A DNA stretch of 64,000 nucleotides from JANMOK01 sp031415055. Its GTDB lineage: Bacteria; Pseudomonadota; Alphaproteobacteria; Rhodobacterales; Rhodobacteraceae. Position numbers and translations under genes: made by a program. The number at the start of each line of letters is the position of its first letter. The first letter of the stretch is position 1. This document shows positions 1 to 8,946 of this stretch, one piece after another. The stretch spans positions 10,553-74,552 of the forward strand of contig JANOQZ010000036.1 of the NCBI GenBank assembly GCA_031415055.1. The letters are read 5' to 3'. The notes beneath the pieces are model-generated. The model had not been told where the DNA came from, did no database searches, and was given only the letters and a program-made list of their open reading frames with translations.

Positions 1-140
1 GCCCAAAAATTGGCTTCCAATATTTTGCCACCAAGTCATCGCCTTACCTAGACCAACAAAAACGACGCCTTCAAGCCGTAAACCCGGTTGCAATATGGCG
101 GCGGGCAAAGTCAAACTACTCTAGCCAAGGGAGTCGCCTC

Positions 141-1442
141 ATGACCCACGCCCGCAAAATCGACCCTTCCCTCAAACCCGACGGTTCCCCGCGCGACAAT
201 AATCGGGTCGAAACCGGCCCGACCGATCTGGCTTTCGCCGAATGGGCCACGCTTGGCCTGACCGCCCCGAACCTATCTAAAATGCGGGCGTTCCGACTGC
301 AACGGCTGGTCAGCCATGTTGTTGAACGCGACTGTGCCGGCATCCTGATGTTCGATCCGCTCAACATCCGCTACGCCACCGACAGCCCGAACATGCAACT
401 GTGGAACACGCACAACCCTTTCCGCGCCTGCTTGGTCTGCCCCGATGGTCATATGGTGCTGTGGGATTACAAGAACTCCCCGTTCCTCAGCCTGCACAAC
501 CCGCTAGTCGCCGAAATTCGATCTGGCGCTTCAATGTTCTATTGCGTCGATGGCGATCAGGAAAACCGCCCCTCAAAAGCCTTCGCGGCCCAAATCCGCG
601 ACTTGCTGCACCAACATTCGGGCAGCAACATGCGGCTAGCTGTCGATAAAATCATGATCTCCGGTTTGCGTGCCCTCGAATCCGCCGGGCTAACTGTATT
701 TGAGGGTCAGGAACTTACCGAAAAAGCCCGTTCCATCAAAGGTCCCGACGAAATCCTCGCCATGCGTTGCGCCATGGCCGCCGCAGAAGCCTCGGTCGCG
801 GTGATGGAAAAAATTGCCGCTCCGGGGTTGAGCGAAGACGACATCTGGTCCGTTCTTCATGCCGAAAACATCCGACGTGGCGGCGAGTGGATCGAATGCC
901 GCCTCCTTGCCTCCGGCCCGCGCACCAATCCGTGGTTTCAGGAATGCGGCCCCCGCATCGTGCAAAACAACGAGATTCTGGCTTTTGACACCGACCTGAT
1001 CGGCGCCTACGGCCTGTGCTGCGATTTCTCGCGCACGTGGTTCTTGGGCGACGGCAAGCCGCGCCCTGACATGATTTCCGACTACAACTGCGCCCGCGAC
1101 CACATCAACGAAAACATGGCCCTGCTCAAACCCGGTGCGCGGATCGAAGATATCGTCCACGGCGGCCATACTTTGCCGCCCGAATATCAACGCTTGAAAT
1201 ATTCCTGCAAAATGCACGGCGTCGGCTTGTGCGACGAGTGGCCGTTCATCAACTATCCCGACGAATACGCGCCCAAGTCATTTGACTATACGCTGCAAGC
1301 TGGCATGATGTTATGTGTTGAAGCATTGATCAGCCGCGATGGCGGTGACTTTTCGATTAAACTCGAAGACCAAGTGCTTATCACCGAAACCGGGTTTGAA
1401 AACTTAACCAAATACCCATTTGACCCAAAATTCATGAGCTAA
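141..1442 (+). CDS. dddP: DMSP lyase DddP (M24-fold metalloenzyme)
   Basis: Cleaves dimethylsulfoniopropionate to dimethyl sulfide and acrylate in the cytoplasm. The 433-residue protein has the N-terminal creatinase-like domain followed by the pita-bread (M24) domain and matches roseobacter DddP as I remember it along its whole length. The metal ligands are visible: D283 and D285 in FDTD, D295 in CDFSRTW, H359 in MHGVG, E394 in CVEAL and E409 in KLEDQV. The catalytic Asp is D365 in GLCDEWP. The ATG is preceded by AAGGGAG. It heads a run of four tightly packed genes (ROK kinase, inositol-phosphatase family, P450). Bases 1-140 hold no gene I can support; frame 1 has a stop at 49-51 and could be the tail of an upstream gene. 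A plain M24 aminopeptidase is unlikely given the DddP-specific N-terminal stretch with RYATDS and MQLWNTHNPF. Confidence 0.93.
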   Translation: MTHARKIDPSLKPDGSPRDNNRVETGPTDLAFAEWATLGLTAPNLSKMRAFRLQRLVSHVVERDCAGILMFDPLNIRYATDSPNMQLWNTHNPFRACLVCPDGHMVLWDYKNSPFLSLHNPLVAEIRSGASMFYCVDGDQENRPSKAFAAQIRDLLHQHSGSNMRLAVDKIMISGLRALESAGLTVFEGQELTEKARSIKGPDEILAMRCAMAAAEASVAVMEKIAAPGLSEDDIWSVLHAENIRRGGEWIECRLLASGPRTNPWFQECGPRIVQNNEILAFDTDLIGAYGLCCDFSRTWFLGDGKPRPDMISDYNCARDHINENMALLKPGARIEDIVHGGHTLPPEYQRLKYSCKMHGVGLCDEWPFINYPDEYAPKSFDYTLQAGMMLCVEALISRDGGDFSIKLEDQVLITETGFENLTKYPFDPKFMS

Positions 1443-1444
1443 AA

Positions 1445-2347
1445 ATGCTGATTGGAATCGACTGGGGCGGTACCAAAATTGAAGGCGTTGCCCTCAATCA
1501 CGACGGATTGGAACTTGTGCGGCACCGCGAGCTAACCCCGCGCCACGACTATCAGGCCTGCTTACAGGTCATCCGCAAAATGGTGGACCGTATCGAACGC
1601 GAGACCGGCCAAGAGGGCACGCTTGGAATCGGCATCCCCGGCTCACTGGAACCCCTCAGCCGTTTGGGCAAGGGCGCAAGTTCAACCTGGCTGCTGGGCA
1701 TGCCTGTTGAACGCGACCTGCAAGACACCTTCAAGGAACGCACCATTCGCGTTGAAAACGACGCCGATTGTTTTGCCGCATCCGAAGCGGTTGACGGTGC
1801 GGGCAAAGGCTACAACGTGGTCTTTGGCGTCATCCTCGGGTCGGGTGCGGGCGCTGGCATCGCCATCCACGGCCACGCGCATCACGGCCCCAACAATTCT
1901 GCCGGCGAATGGGGCCACAACCCGCTGCCATTTCCTGACATCAGCGAAACGCCCGGCCCGCAATGCTATTGCGGCAAACATGGCTGTATGGAAACTTGGG
2001 TGTCAGGCCGTGCCTTTGAAGCCGAATATCAACACCGAACAGGAGCTGAATTGAAAGCCGACCAAATCATCGAGAAAAAACGCGCAGGCGACCGCACCTG
2101 CATGCAAATCTGGGACCGTTACATCGACCGGGTTGCCCGCGGTTTGTCCATCGTCGTCAACACACTGGACCCCGACATTTTCGTCATGGGGGGCGGCATG
2201 TCGAATATCGATGAACTGATCCCAGACCTGACACCGGCAATCGCCCGCTTCACGTTCTCGCCGGTCTTTCACACACCCATCGTCCGCGCCAAGCACGGTG
2301 ATGCCAGTGGTGTGCGCGGGGCGGCTTGGTTGTGGAAAGACGCATGA
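1445..2347 (+). CDS. ROK-family sugar kinase
   Basis: Phosphorylates a hexose or amino sugar with ATP. The 300-residue protein has the ROK signs: phosphate loop DWGGTK at residues 6-11, catalytic Asp D106 in VENDAD, and the zinc site formed by H158 (GEWGH) and the Cys triplet C174, C176 and C181 (CYCGKHGC). Length is normal for fructokinase/NagK/Mak-type ROK kinases; the exact sugar cannot be read off. It starts 2 nt after dddP and overlaps the next gene by 4 nt (ATGA), so it is probably co-transcribed with dddP, although no DMSP-related role is known for a ROK kinase. Confidence 0.88.
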   Translation: MLIGIDWGGTKIEGVALNHDGLELVRHRELTPRHDYQACLQVIRKMVDRIERETGQEGTLGIGIPGSLEPLSRLGKGASSTWLLGMPVERDLQDTFKERTIRVENDADCFAASEAVDGAGKGYNVVFGVILGSGAGAGIAIHGHAHHGPNNSAGEWGHNPLPFPDISETPGPQCYCGKHGCMETWVSGRAFEAEYQHRTGAELKADQIIEKKRAGDRTCMQIWDRYIDRVARGLSIVVNTLDPDIFVMGGGMSNIDELIPDLTPAIARFTFSPVFHTPIVRAKHGDASGVRGAAWLWKDA

Positions 2348-3138
2348 ATACCACGGATCGCTACGACTTCGCCCTCACTCTCATCCGCGAGGCTGGCGCT
2401 TTGGCGCAATTCTACTTCGACAACCGTGACGCCTTGACCGTCACCAGCAAAGGTCTGCAAGACATGGCCAGCCAGGCCGATCTTGAATGCGAACTGCTGA
2501 TCAAAAACCGCCTCGCCAAGGCATTCCCAGAAGATGCATTTCTTGGCGAGGAAACCGGCGCTACGGCCTTCACGCCCAACCAAGGCATCTGGGTCGTCGA
2601 CCCTATTGATGGCACCCAACCGTTCATTTCCGGCCTGTCTGCTTGGTGCGTTTCCATTGCATTCATCATTGGGCGCGACATTCAGTTCGGCCTTGTTTTC
2701 GCCCCCGCACGTGGCGAACTTTTCACCGGCGGCATCAGCATTCCCGCCGCCCTTAACGGCAAACCGATTAGCGGTCACAGTGCCAAATCGCTGGCCGAGG
2801 GGATCGTCGCCACCGGCTTTTCGCCTCGTTTGGGTGCCAACACATTCATCCCGTTGTTCGCCGAAATCTTGTCCGTTGGCGGCGTTTTCTACCGCGAAGG
2901 TTCCGGGGCGCTGGCCCTGTGTTATGTCGCCTGTGGTCGCTTGAACGGTTTCATAGAACAACATATCAATTCTTGGGATTGCCTTGGTGCCATCGCAGTT
3001 CTGCGCGCCGCCGGTCTGCAATCCAGTGACTTTCTGGCACATGACGGTCTCACCAAAGGCGGGCATTTGATTGCCGGTAACAAAGACACCTTTGGTCAAC
3101 TGACCGAAATTTACGCCCGCAACAGCCCCGCCAAATGA
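2344..3138 (+). CDS. Inositol monophosphatase / histidinol-phosphatase family enzyme
   Basis: A Mg2+/Li+-sensitive phosphatase-fold protein of 264 residues that hydrolyses a small phosphomonoester. Metal-binding motifs are complete: GEE at 68-70, DPIDGT at 86-91 and WD at 211-212. The start is the ATG overlapping the ROK stop codon (ATGA); the longer reading frame upstream lies inside the ROK gene and is not needed. Substrate is uncertain: HisN-type histidinol phosphatase, inositol-1-phosphatase and CysQ-like enzymes share these motifs. No His-biosynthesis genes are near, so a role on the product of the adjacent kinase is possible but is inference only. Confidence 0.85.
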   Translation: MNTTDRYDFALTLIREAGALAQFYFDNRDALTVTSKGLQDMASQADLECELLIKNRLAKAFPEDAFLGEETGATAFTPNQGIWVVDPIDGTQPFISGLSAWCVSIAFIIGRDIQFGLVFAPARGELFTGGISIPAALNGKPISGHSAKSLAEGIVATGFSPRLGANTFIPLFAEILSVGGVFYREGSGALALCYVACGRLNGFIEQHINSWDCLGAIAVLRAAGLQSSDFLAHDGLTKGGHLIAGNKDTFGQLTEIYARNSPAK

Positions 3139-4331
3139 CCCTACCCATCCTTGCCCAATCACCACGCGACCCCGATTTCGTGCAAGACCCCTATCCGTTC
3201 TACGACCAAGCGCGAGCCGCTGGGCCGTTGTTTCAATGGCAGGACTACAGCCACCTTTGCACCGCACATTACGACCTGACCAACACCATTTTGCGCGACC
3301 GACGCTTTGGCAGGGTCGCGCCCGATGGGTTCAAAACGCCGATTCCAAAACATCTTAAACCGTTTTATTCCGTCGAATCCTTTTCGCTGCTAGACCGCGA
3401 GCCGCCCGACCACACACGACTGCGCATGTTGGTTTTGCGCGCCTTTACCTCGCGGCGGATTGCCGAATTGGAACCGGAAATCAGCGCTTTATCGGAACGC
3501 CTTCTCGATGCTTTCGATGGCAATGAAATTGACCTCTTGCCAACTTTCGCCGAGAAAATACCGGTCATTGTCATCGCCCGGCTTTTGGGAGTGCCGGAGA
3601 CTATGGCCGATCAGTTGTTGGTCTGGTCGCACGATATGGTGTCAATGTACCAGGCCCGCCGCGACCGATCAGTGGAAGATCAGGCCGTTGCATCGGCGCT
3701 GCAATTCCGCGATTTTCTGACCGGATATATCGAAGAGCGGCGGGCGAGGCCTGCCGATGATTTAATAACGCATTTGCTGGCCGCCGAGGCGGATGGTGCA
3801 AAACTGTCAACGCCCGAACTGATTTCGACCTGCATTTTGCTGTTGAACGCAGGGCATGAAGCGACGGTTCATGCCATAGGCAATGGGGTGCGAGCGATAC
3901 TGAATTCGCGCCAGTCACCGCAAGTTTTGTTTGCCTCGCCGCAAGCCGCTTTGGTCACCGCAACGGAAGTATTGCGCTTTGATCCCCCGCTGCACATGTT
4001 CACCCGCTTTGCCACACAAGACGTTGAAATTGCAGGACATTCGTTTAAGGCTGGCGATGTTATAGGTCTGTTATTGGCAGCAGCAAACCGGGACCCAGCC
4101 AAATACGAAAACCCGGGCAAGTTTGACATTCGTCGCGGTGGTGCCGGCCAATTGGCCTTTGGTGCGGGGATTCATTTTTGTGTTGGTGCTCCCTTGGCAT
4201 TGTTGGAAATGACCATTGCCCTACCCGCTTTGTTTCGACGATATCCGAAACTGGATTTCGCCGACGAACCGGTTTTTGCCGACCGATATCACTTTCACGG
4301 GCTGCAAAATTTGCGCCTTAAACTGCGTTAA
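3135..4331 (+). CDS. Bacterial cytochrome P450 (CYP)
   Basis: A soluble class I-type P450 monooxygenase of 398 residues. The haem-binding loop FGAGIHFCVGAPLA places the axial thiolate at C349. The I-helix oxygen-activation motif reads AGHEAT, and the ExxR pair lies in TEVLRFDPP. No ferredoxin or ferredoxin reductase gene is adjacent, so electron partners must come from elsewhere. Its ATG overlaps the stop of the phosphatase gene by 4 nt, making it the last gene of the dddP run, and its 3' end overlaps the convergent M20 gene by 4 nt. Substrate unknown. Confidence 0.92.
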   Translation: MTLPILAQSPRDPDFVQDPYPFYDQARAAGPLFQWQDYSHLCTAHYDLTNTILRDRRFGRVAPDGFKTPIPKHLKPFYSVESFSLLDREPPDHTRLRMLVLRAFTSRRIAELEPEISALSERLLDAFDGNEIDLLPTFAEKIPVIVIARLLGVPETMADQLLVWSHDMVSMYQARRDRSVEDQAVASALQFRDFLTGYIEERRARPADDLITHLLAAEADGAKLSTPELISTCILLLNAGHEATVHAIGNGVRAILNSRQSPQVLFASPQAALVTATEVLRFDPPLHMFTRFATQDVEIAGHSFKAGDVIGLLLAAANRDPAKYENPGKFDIRRGGAGQLAFGAGIHFCVGAPLALLEMTIALPALFRRYPKLDFADEPVFADRYHFHGLQNLRLKLR

Positions 4332-5488
4332 AGCGGCTGTGCCATTTCGACCACCCGGGCAAAATACGACGCTCCAATCGGCGCGATGTCGTCGTTGAAA
4401 TCATAGTCCGGGTGATGCAACCCCGCGCTTTCGCCCTGCCCCAACAACACATAAGCACCGGGGCGCTTTTGTAACATGAAGGAAAAGTCCTCGGCCCCCA
4501 TTTCGGGGCGCCGGTCGGTCTGCACATTGGCCGCCCCGGCGATATCAGCGGCAACTTTTGCAGCAAAATCAACGGCATCGGCGTCGTTAATCGTTACCGG
4601 ATAACCAATCTGGTACTCCATCACCGCACTCGCGCCAAAAGATGCGGGCAAATGATCGACGATGCGTTGCAGTTTCGCCCGAATGCCCAGCATGACCTCG
4701 TGCCGCAACGTGCGCACCGTGCCGCTCAATATCGCTTGGGCGGGAATCACATTGTGGATTGACCCAGCATGAATATTGGTCAGCGAAACCACTGCCGTAT
4801 CCAGCGGGTCTAACTGCCGCGACACAATCGATTCAATCGCCTGCGCCATATGCACGGCCACATTGACCGGATCTACCGACAAATGCGGATATGCCGCGTG
4901 AGCACCTTTTCCGGTGATAGTTATGTCAAACACATCCGCCGCCGCCATGCACGGCCCTGCGGTCATACCGAAAGAACCGACGGCCAAATTCGGCCAATTG
5001 TGCAGCGCAAAGACCTGATTGATCTCAAATCGGTCCATGATGCCTTCCTCCACCATAATCCTCCCACCACCGGCCCCTTCCTCACCGGGTTGAAATATCA
5101 ACGCCACGCGACCGGCGAAATTGCGGGTTTCGGCCAAATAGCGTGCGGCACCCAAAAGCATCGTCGTGTGCCCGTCGTGGCCGCAAGCGTGCATTTTCCC
5201 GGTGGATTGCGATTTCCAGTCGATGTCGCGAGCTTCGAGGATTGGCAAGGCATCCATGTCGGCGCGAAGTCCGATGGTCGGCCCCGCGCCTTGGCCGTTG
5301 ATAAGCGCAACAATACCGTTTTGCGCAATTCCCGCATGGATTTCATCGACACCAAATTCGCGCAGTTTTTCCGCAACAAATGTCGCTGTTTCCTTTGTAT
5401 CCAACAGCAGTTCCGGGTGTTGGTGCAAATACCGCCGCCAAGCCTTCATGTCATCGGCAAAGGCGGCGATGCGATTTATGACCGGCAT
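4328..5488 (-). CDS. M20-family amidohydrolase (hippurate / N-acyl-amino-acid hydrolase type)
   Basis: Hydrolyses an N-acyl or similar amide bond using a metal centre. In the 386-residue protein the metal ligands are visible: ADMDALP near residue 77, the HACGHDGH block at 100-107 with C102, E136/E137 in GEEGAG, and a C-terminal MGAEDFSFML block. This is the HipO/AmhX/IAA-amidohydrolase subfamily (carboxypeptidase Ss1-like). I place the start at the ATG giving MPVINRIAAF, because the 13 residues upstream do not look like the family. It is a single gene, convergent with the P450 and divergent from mazG. Confidence 0.88.
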   Translation of the reverse strand: MPVINRIAAFADDMKAWRRYLHQHPELLLDTKETATFVAEKLREFGVDEIHAGIAQNGIVALINGQGAGPTIGLRADMDALPILEARDIDWKSQSTGKMHACGHDGHTTMLLGAARYLAETRNFAGRVALIFQPGEEGAGGGRIMVEEGIMDRFEINQVFALHNWPNLAVGSFGMTAGPCMAAADVFDITITGKGAHAAYPHLSVDPVNVAVHMAQAIESIVSRQLDPLDTAVVSLTNIHAGSIHNVIPAQAILSGTVRTLRHEVMLGIRAKLQRIVDHLPASFGASAVMEYQIGYPVTINDADAVDFAAKVAADIAGAANVQTDRRPEMGAEDFSFMLQKRPGAYVLLGQGESAGLHHPDYDFNDDIAPIGASYFARVVEMAQPL

Positions 5489-5582
5489 GCTGACTCCAAT
5501 TCGACTGTGTTGATTTGGCCTTTTCAACCGTGCAGCGTCAATGCGGCTTTTCCGCGAAAAGACAAATGTTTAGGGTTTGGCC

Positions 5583-6386
5583 ATGACAAAAAACATTGAT
5601 CCCGCGCTGGCGGGGCTAAAGCGGCTGTTAGAAATCATGCGTCGATTGCGCGACCCGTTAACCGGGTGTCCGTGGGACATCGCGCAGAATTTTGCAACGA
5701 TAGCACCCTATACAATCGAGGAAGCCTACGAAGTTGCCGATGTGATTGAACGCCAGGCTTGGGGCGAGCTGGCGGGCGAACTAGGCGATTTGCTGTTGCA
5801 GGTGGTTTATCACGCGCAAATGGCCGACGAGGCAGGGTTGTTTGATATTGATGCGGTGATCGAGGCCATTTGTGCCAAGATGATTGCGCGGCATCCGCAC
5901 GTGTTTGGGGCGGAATCGCGGGATAAAAGTGCCGGTCAACAGGCGTTGGATTGGGAAAAGGCCAAAGCTGCCGAGCGTGAGGGTCGCATCTTGGACGATG
6001 TCGCCGCGGGCTTGCCTGCTTTAACCCGCGCGATAAAATTGCAGAACCGCGCCGCCCGTGTGGGTTTTGATTGGCCGGATATATCGCATGTTGTCAACAA
6101 GTTGGTGGAGGAAGCGCACGAACTTGCCGAGGCGCGAGACACATTGAGCGAGGCTGAAATTACCGATGAATTCGGCGATATGGTGTTTGTTTTGGCCAAT
6201 TTGGCGCGGCACCTGAAAATAGACCCCGAAGCCGCATTGCGTGGGGCGAATGCCAAGTTCATTCGCCGATTCAACCGGGTCGATGAATTGCTGCAACGAT
6301 CTGGTAAGACATTTGCCGGATCAAGTCTGGCAGAAATGGATGCGCTCTGGGATCGGGCGAAAGTCGAAGAAAAAGCCGGGAAATAA
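5583..6386 (+). CDS. mazG: Nucleoside triphosphate pyrophosphohydrolase MazG
   Basis: House-cleaning enzyme that hydrolyses NTPs and aberrant dNTPs to monophosphates plus pyrophosphate. The 267-residue protein contains two MazG domains. The first carries CPWD, IEEAYEV and ELGDLLLQV; the second carries NKLVEEAHELAEA and DEFGDMVFVLANLARH, the paired acidic helices that bind Mg2+. The ATG at 5583 has TAGGG about 8 nt upstream, so I prefer it to the in-frame TTG two codons earlier. Ordinary chromosomal gene. Confidence 0.93.
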   Translation: MTKNIDPALAGLKRLLEIMRRLRDPLTGCPWDIAQNFATIAPYTIEEAYEVADVIERQAWGELAGELGDLLLQVVYHAQMADEAGLFDIDAVIEAICAKMIARHPHVFGAESRDKSAGQQALDWEKAKAAEREGRILDDVAAGLPALTRAIKLQNRAARVGFDWPDISHVVNKLVEEAHELAEARDTLSEAEITDEFGDMVFVLANLARHLKIDPEAALRGANAKFIRRFNRVDELLQRSGKTFAGSSLAEMDALWDRAKVEEKAGK

Positions 6387-6389
6387 TAT

Positions 6390-6435
6390 CCGATTAGTTT
6401 AATCGGGTATTGACCTGAGTGTTTTAGTCGGATAA
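6390..6435 (+). promoter_or_regulatory. Palindrome and direct repeats upstream of the iron-type binding protein gene
   Basis: Bases 6390-6406 form a perfect 7-bp inverted repeat with a 3-nt centre (CCGATTA GTT TAATCGG). A related 13-mer occurs at 6398-6410 (TTTAATCGGGTAT) and again at 6423-6435 (TTTAGTCGGATAA), 25 bp apart with three mismatches. No T-run follows, so a terminator for mazG is less likely than an operator for the gene at 6465. It does not match the Fur, RirA or Irr boxes I know. Confidence 0.4.
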
Positions 6436-6464
6436 CTCCGGCGGGCGTTTATTGTGAGGGTGAA

Positions 6465-7469
6465 ATGGCGAAAATTCAGCTTTTGGTGTTGGGAAGCTTG
6501 GCATTGGCAGCGCCTGCCTGGGCGCAAGAGGTTAACGTCTATTCGGCGCGACAACCGGAATTGATCGATCCGATTTTGCAGGCTTTCACGGTCGAAACTG
6601 GGATCAAGGTCAATTCCGTCTTCATGGACAAGGGCATAATCGAACGGCTGCAAGCCGAAGGCGATCTGTCACCTGCCGATCTGGTTTTAACCACCGACAT
6701 AGCCAATTTGAGCGCAATAGTCGAAGCGGGTGTGGTTCAACCGGTTCAGTCAGAGGTAATCGAAGCCGCAATTCCGGAAGATTTCCGCGACCCAGCCGAT
6801 ATGTGGTTCGGCGTCACTTCGCGAGCGCGGGTGATCTATGCCTCGCGGGATCGGGTGGCAGAGGGTGAAGTAACGACTTATGAGGATCTAGCTGATCCAA
6901 AATGGCAGGGGCGGATCTGTGCCCGTTCCGGGCTGCACAATTACAACATCGCCCTGTTGTCCGCCGCAATTGCTCATCACGGACCTGAGGCCGCCAAGGT
7001 ATGGGCGGCAGGGCTGAAGGCAAATCTCGCGCGCAAACCCGAAGGTGGCGACCGCGATCAGGCTAAGGCGGTCTGGTCGGGCGAATGCGACATCGCGCTG
7101 GGCAATACCTATTACGTCGGACAAATGCTGTCTGACAGCGAACAGGCAGAATGGGCAAATGCCATTCGCGTTGTCTTTCCGATCTTTGAGGGCGGTGGTG
7201 CACATGTCAACATTTCCGGCATGGCGATGACCAAAGCCGCGCCAAACCACGACAACGCCTTGAAACTGATGGAATACCTTGTTTCGCCAACGGCGCAGGC
7301 GCTTTATGCCGAATTGAACTTTGAATATCCATTGGTGGCCAAGGTTCCAAGTTCTGCATTGGTCGCTGGCTGGGGCACGTTTGAGCGCGATACAATCAAC
7401 CTTGCCGATATCGCCGCCAACCGGGCCGATGCTCTGCGGATCATGGAGGAAGTCGACTTCGACAACTGA
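6465..7469 (+). CDS. Periplasmic iron(III)-type ABC substrate-binding protein (FutA/FbpA-like)
   Basis: Binds ferric iron (possibly Mn or another substrate) in the periplasm for an ABC importer. The 334-residue protein has a signal peptide (about residues 1-20, cleavage after AWA) and starts the mature chain with the family pattern VNVYSARQPELI. The Tyr pair Y216-Y217 in GNTYYVGQ corresponds to iron-coordinating tyrosines of FutA/FbpA proteins. No permease or ATPase gene is nearby, so it is an orphan binding protein here. The Fur-family gene follows 93 bp downstream, consistent with metal control, and a palindrome lies just upstream. Confidence 0.88.
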   Translation: MAKIQLLVLGSLALAAPAWAQEVNVYSARQPELIDPILQAFTVETGIKVNSVFMDKGIIERLQAEGDLSPADLVLTTDIANLSAIVEAGVVQPVQSEVIEAAIPEDFRDPADMWFGVTSRARVIYASRDRVAEGEVTTYEDLADPKWQGRICARSGLHNYNIALLSAAIAHHGPEAAKVWAAGLKANLARKPEGGDRDQAKAVWSGECDIALGNTYYVGQMLSDSEQAEWANAIRVVFPIFEGGGAHVNISGMAMTKAAPNHDNALKLMEYLVSPTAQALYAELNFEYPLVAKVPSSALVAGWGTFERDTINLADIAANRADALRIMEEVDFDN

Positions 7470-7562
7470 CCCGCGCACCGGCAGTGAAACGGCGAAAGCA
7501 GTTTCACTGTTTGGAATCCTGCGCTATGAAAGCGCCAGATTTATGCCAAATGGAACGGGCAC

Positions 7563-7982
7563 ATGGCTGGCGAGACGATCATAGAGCGCTGCGAGGCCGG
7601 CGGACTGCGCATGACCGAACAGCGTCGCGTGATCGCCCGGGTCTTGGGTGAATCACGCGACCATCCCGATGTCGAGGAACTCTATTCGCGCGCCGTGCAG
7701 GTTGACCCAAAAATTTCTATCGCCACCGTCTATCGCACCGTCAAATTGTTCGAGGAAGCCGGCATTCTGGAACGGTTGGAGTTTCGCGATGGACGCGCCC
7801 GTTACGAAGACGCCGAACGCGACCACCACGACCATTTGATCGATTTGCATTCTGGAGAAGTCATCGAGTTTGTCGATGCCGAAATCGAGGCTTTGCAGGA
7901 ACGCATTGCGGCCAAACTTGGCTTTCAATTGCGCGGCCACAAGTTGGAACTTTACGGCCTGCGCAAGGCCGACAAGATTTGA
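7563..7982 (+). CDS. Fur-family metal-responsive regulator (Fur/Mur type)
   Basis: DNA-binding repressor responsive to Fe2+ or Mn2+. The 139-residue protein has the N-terminal winged helix (RMTEQRRVIARVL, then ISIATVYRTVKLFEEAGIL) and the metal-binding dimerisation domain (ERDHHDHLIDLHSGEVIEF). Typical Fur has a CxxC where this one reads LIDLHSG, so the structural zinc cysteines are absent; this is usual for alphaproteobacterial Fur/Mur proteins. In Rhodobacterales such proteins act mainly as manganese uptake regulators, so Mur is a likely role (inference). It overlaps the DMT transporter gene by 4 nt. Confidence 0.88.
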   Translation: MAGETIIERCEAGGLRMTEQRRVIARVLGESRDHPDVEELYSRAVQVDPKISIATVYRTVKLFEEAGILERLEFRDGRARYEDAERDHHDHLIDLHSGEVIEFVDAEIEALQERIAAKLGFQLRGHKLELYGLRKADKI

Positions 7983-8914
7983 CCAGCCAAATACAGGCGG
8001 CCCACGCCCAAACCAAAGATAACCTATCTGCCAGCTTTTTGATTGTGCTGGCGATGTTTGTGTTCACTTTCGAGGATTATTTGCTGAAAAAACTCGCGGT
8101 ACGTATTCCGCCGGGAGAATTGGTCATTCTGGCTAGCATGATCAGCGGCTCCGCCGTGGTTTTATGGGCATTGGCACGCGGCCATCGGCTGTGGTCAAGG
8201 CAAATGCTGTGCGGCAGCGTTCTGGTGCGCAATCTGGCCGAATTCGCGTCGACAATCGTCGGCATCACCGCGCTGATCGCCAATCCCTTGTCACTGCATT
8301 CGGCGGTGTTCCAAGCAACACCGCTGGTGGTAACAATTGGCGCCGTGCTCTACCTGCGCGAACGCCCCGGAATTGCGCGTTATTTGGGCACCTTTGCCGG
8401 ATTGATCGGCGTCCTATTGATCATTGCACCCGGAACGGCGGGCTTTCGCCCGATGATTATTCTGTCGCTGCTGTCGGTCTTTGCGGTGGCGGTGCGCGAC
8501 ATTGCCACACGGACGATCCCCACGTCGATCACCTCATTGGAACTGGTGCTGGCCAGCAATTTGGTCTCGGTTCCCGCCGGAATCATTCTATTGACCGTTC
8601 AACGCCAATCGATCGTCATCCCGGCTATTGCCGATCTCACCGTTTACACAATTGCCATCTTGGTCGCCACTTTAGGCGGCTTCGCTTTGACCGTCGCCAT
8701 TCGTAAAGGCGAGGCGTCGTTCGTCGTGCCATTCCGCTATTCACGAATCCTGTTTGCAATGGTGATCGGTGCGGTCTTACTGCACGAACAGATCACCACG
8801 TCGATGTTGGCGGGGTCGGCAATACTGGTCATCGCCGGAATATGGGTGATTTGGGCCGAAGGCCGCAGTAACCGCCGCAAAGCCGCTTTTCTTGACGCCG
8901 ACCGCCCGATATAG
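7979..8914 (+). CDS. EamA/DMT-superfamily transporter
   Basis: Inner-membrane permease of about ten transmembrane helices with two EamA repeats; 311 residues. The first helix begins around residue 19 and further helices are spread evenly through the chain. Substrate unknown; the family includes metabolite exporters. The frame begins at a TTG that overlaps the fur stop codon (TTGA). The first ATG is codon 26, inside the first predicted helix, so the coupled TTG start is preferred. Its placement between fur and eno suggests co-transcription with fur. Confidence 0.82.
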   Translation: MTSQIQAAHAQTKDNLSASFLIVLAMFVFTFEDYLLKKLAVRIPPGELVILASMISGSAVVLWALARGHRLWSRQMLCGSVLVRNLAEFASTIVGITALIANPLSLHSAVFQATPLVVTIGAVLYLRERPGIARYLGTFAGLIGVLLIIAPGTAGFRPMIILSLLSVFAVAVRDIATRTIPTSITSLELVLASNLVSVPAGIILLTVQRQSIVIPAIADLTVYTIAILVATLGGFALTVAIRKGEASFVVPFRYSRILFAMVIGAVLLHEQITTSMLAGSAILVIAGIWVIWAEGRSNRRKAAFLDADRPI

Positions 8915-8946
8915 AGAGCGCGAAACCGACAGGACCGGAGCATAAC

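Noticed and set aside
2269..3267. 332-codon frame on the minus strand
   Set aside because: Antisense to the inositol-phosphatase-family gene; Gly/Gln/Arg-rich with no motif.
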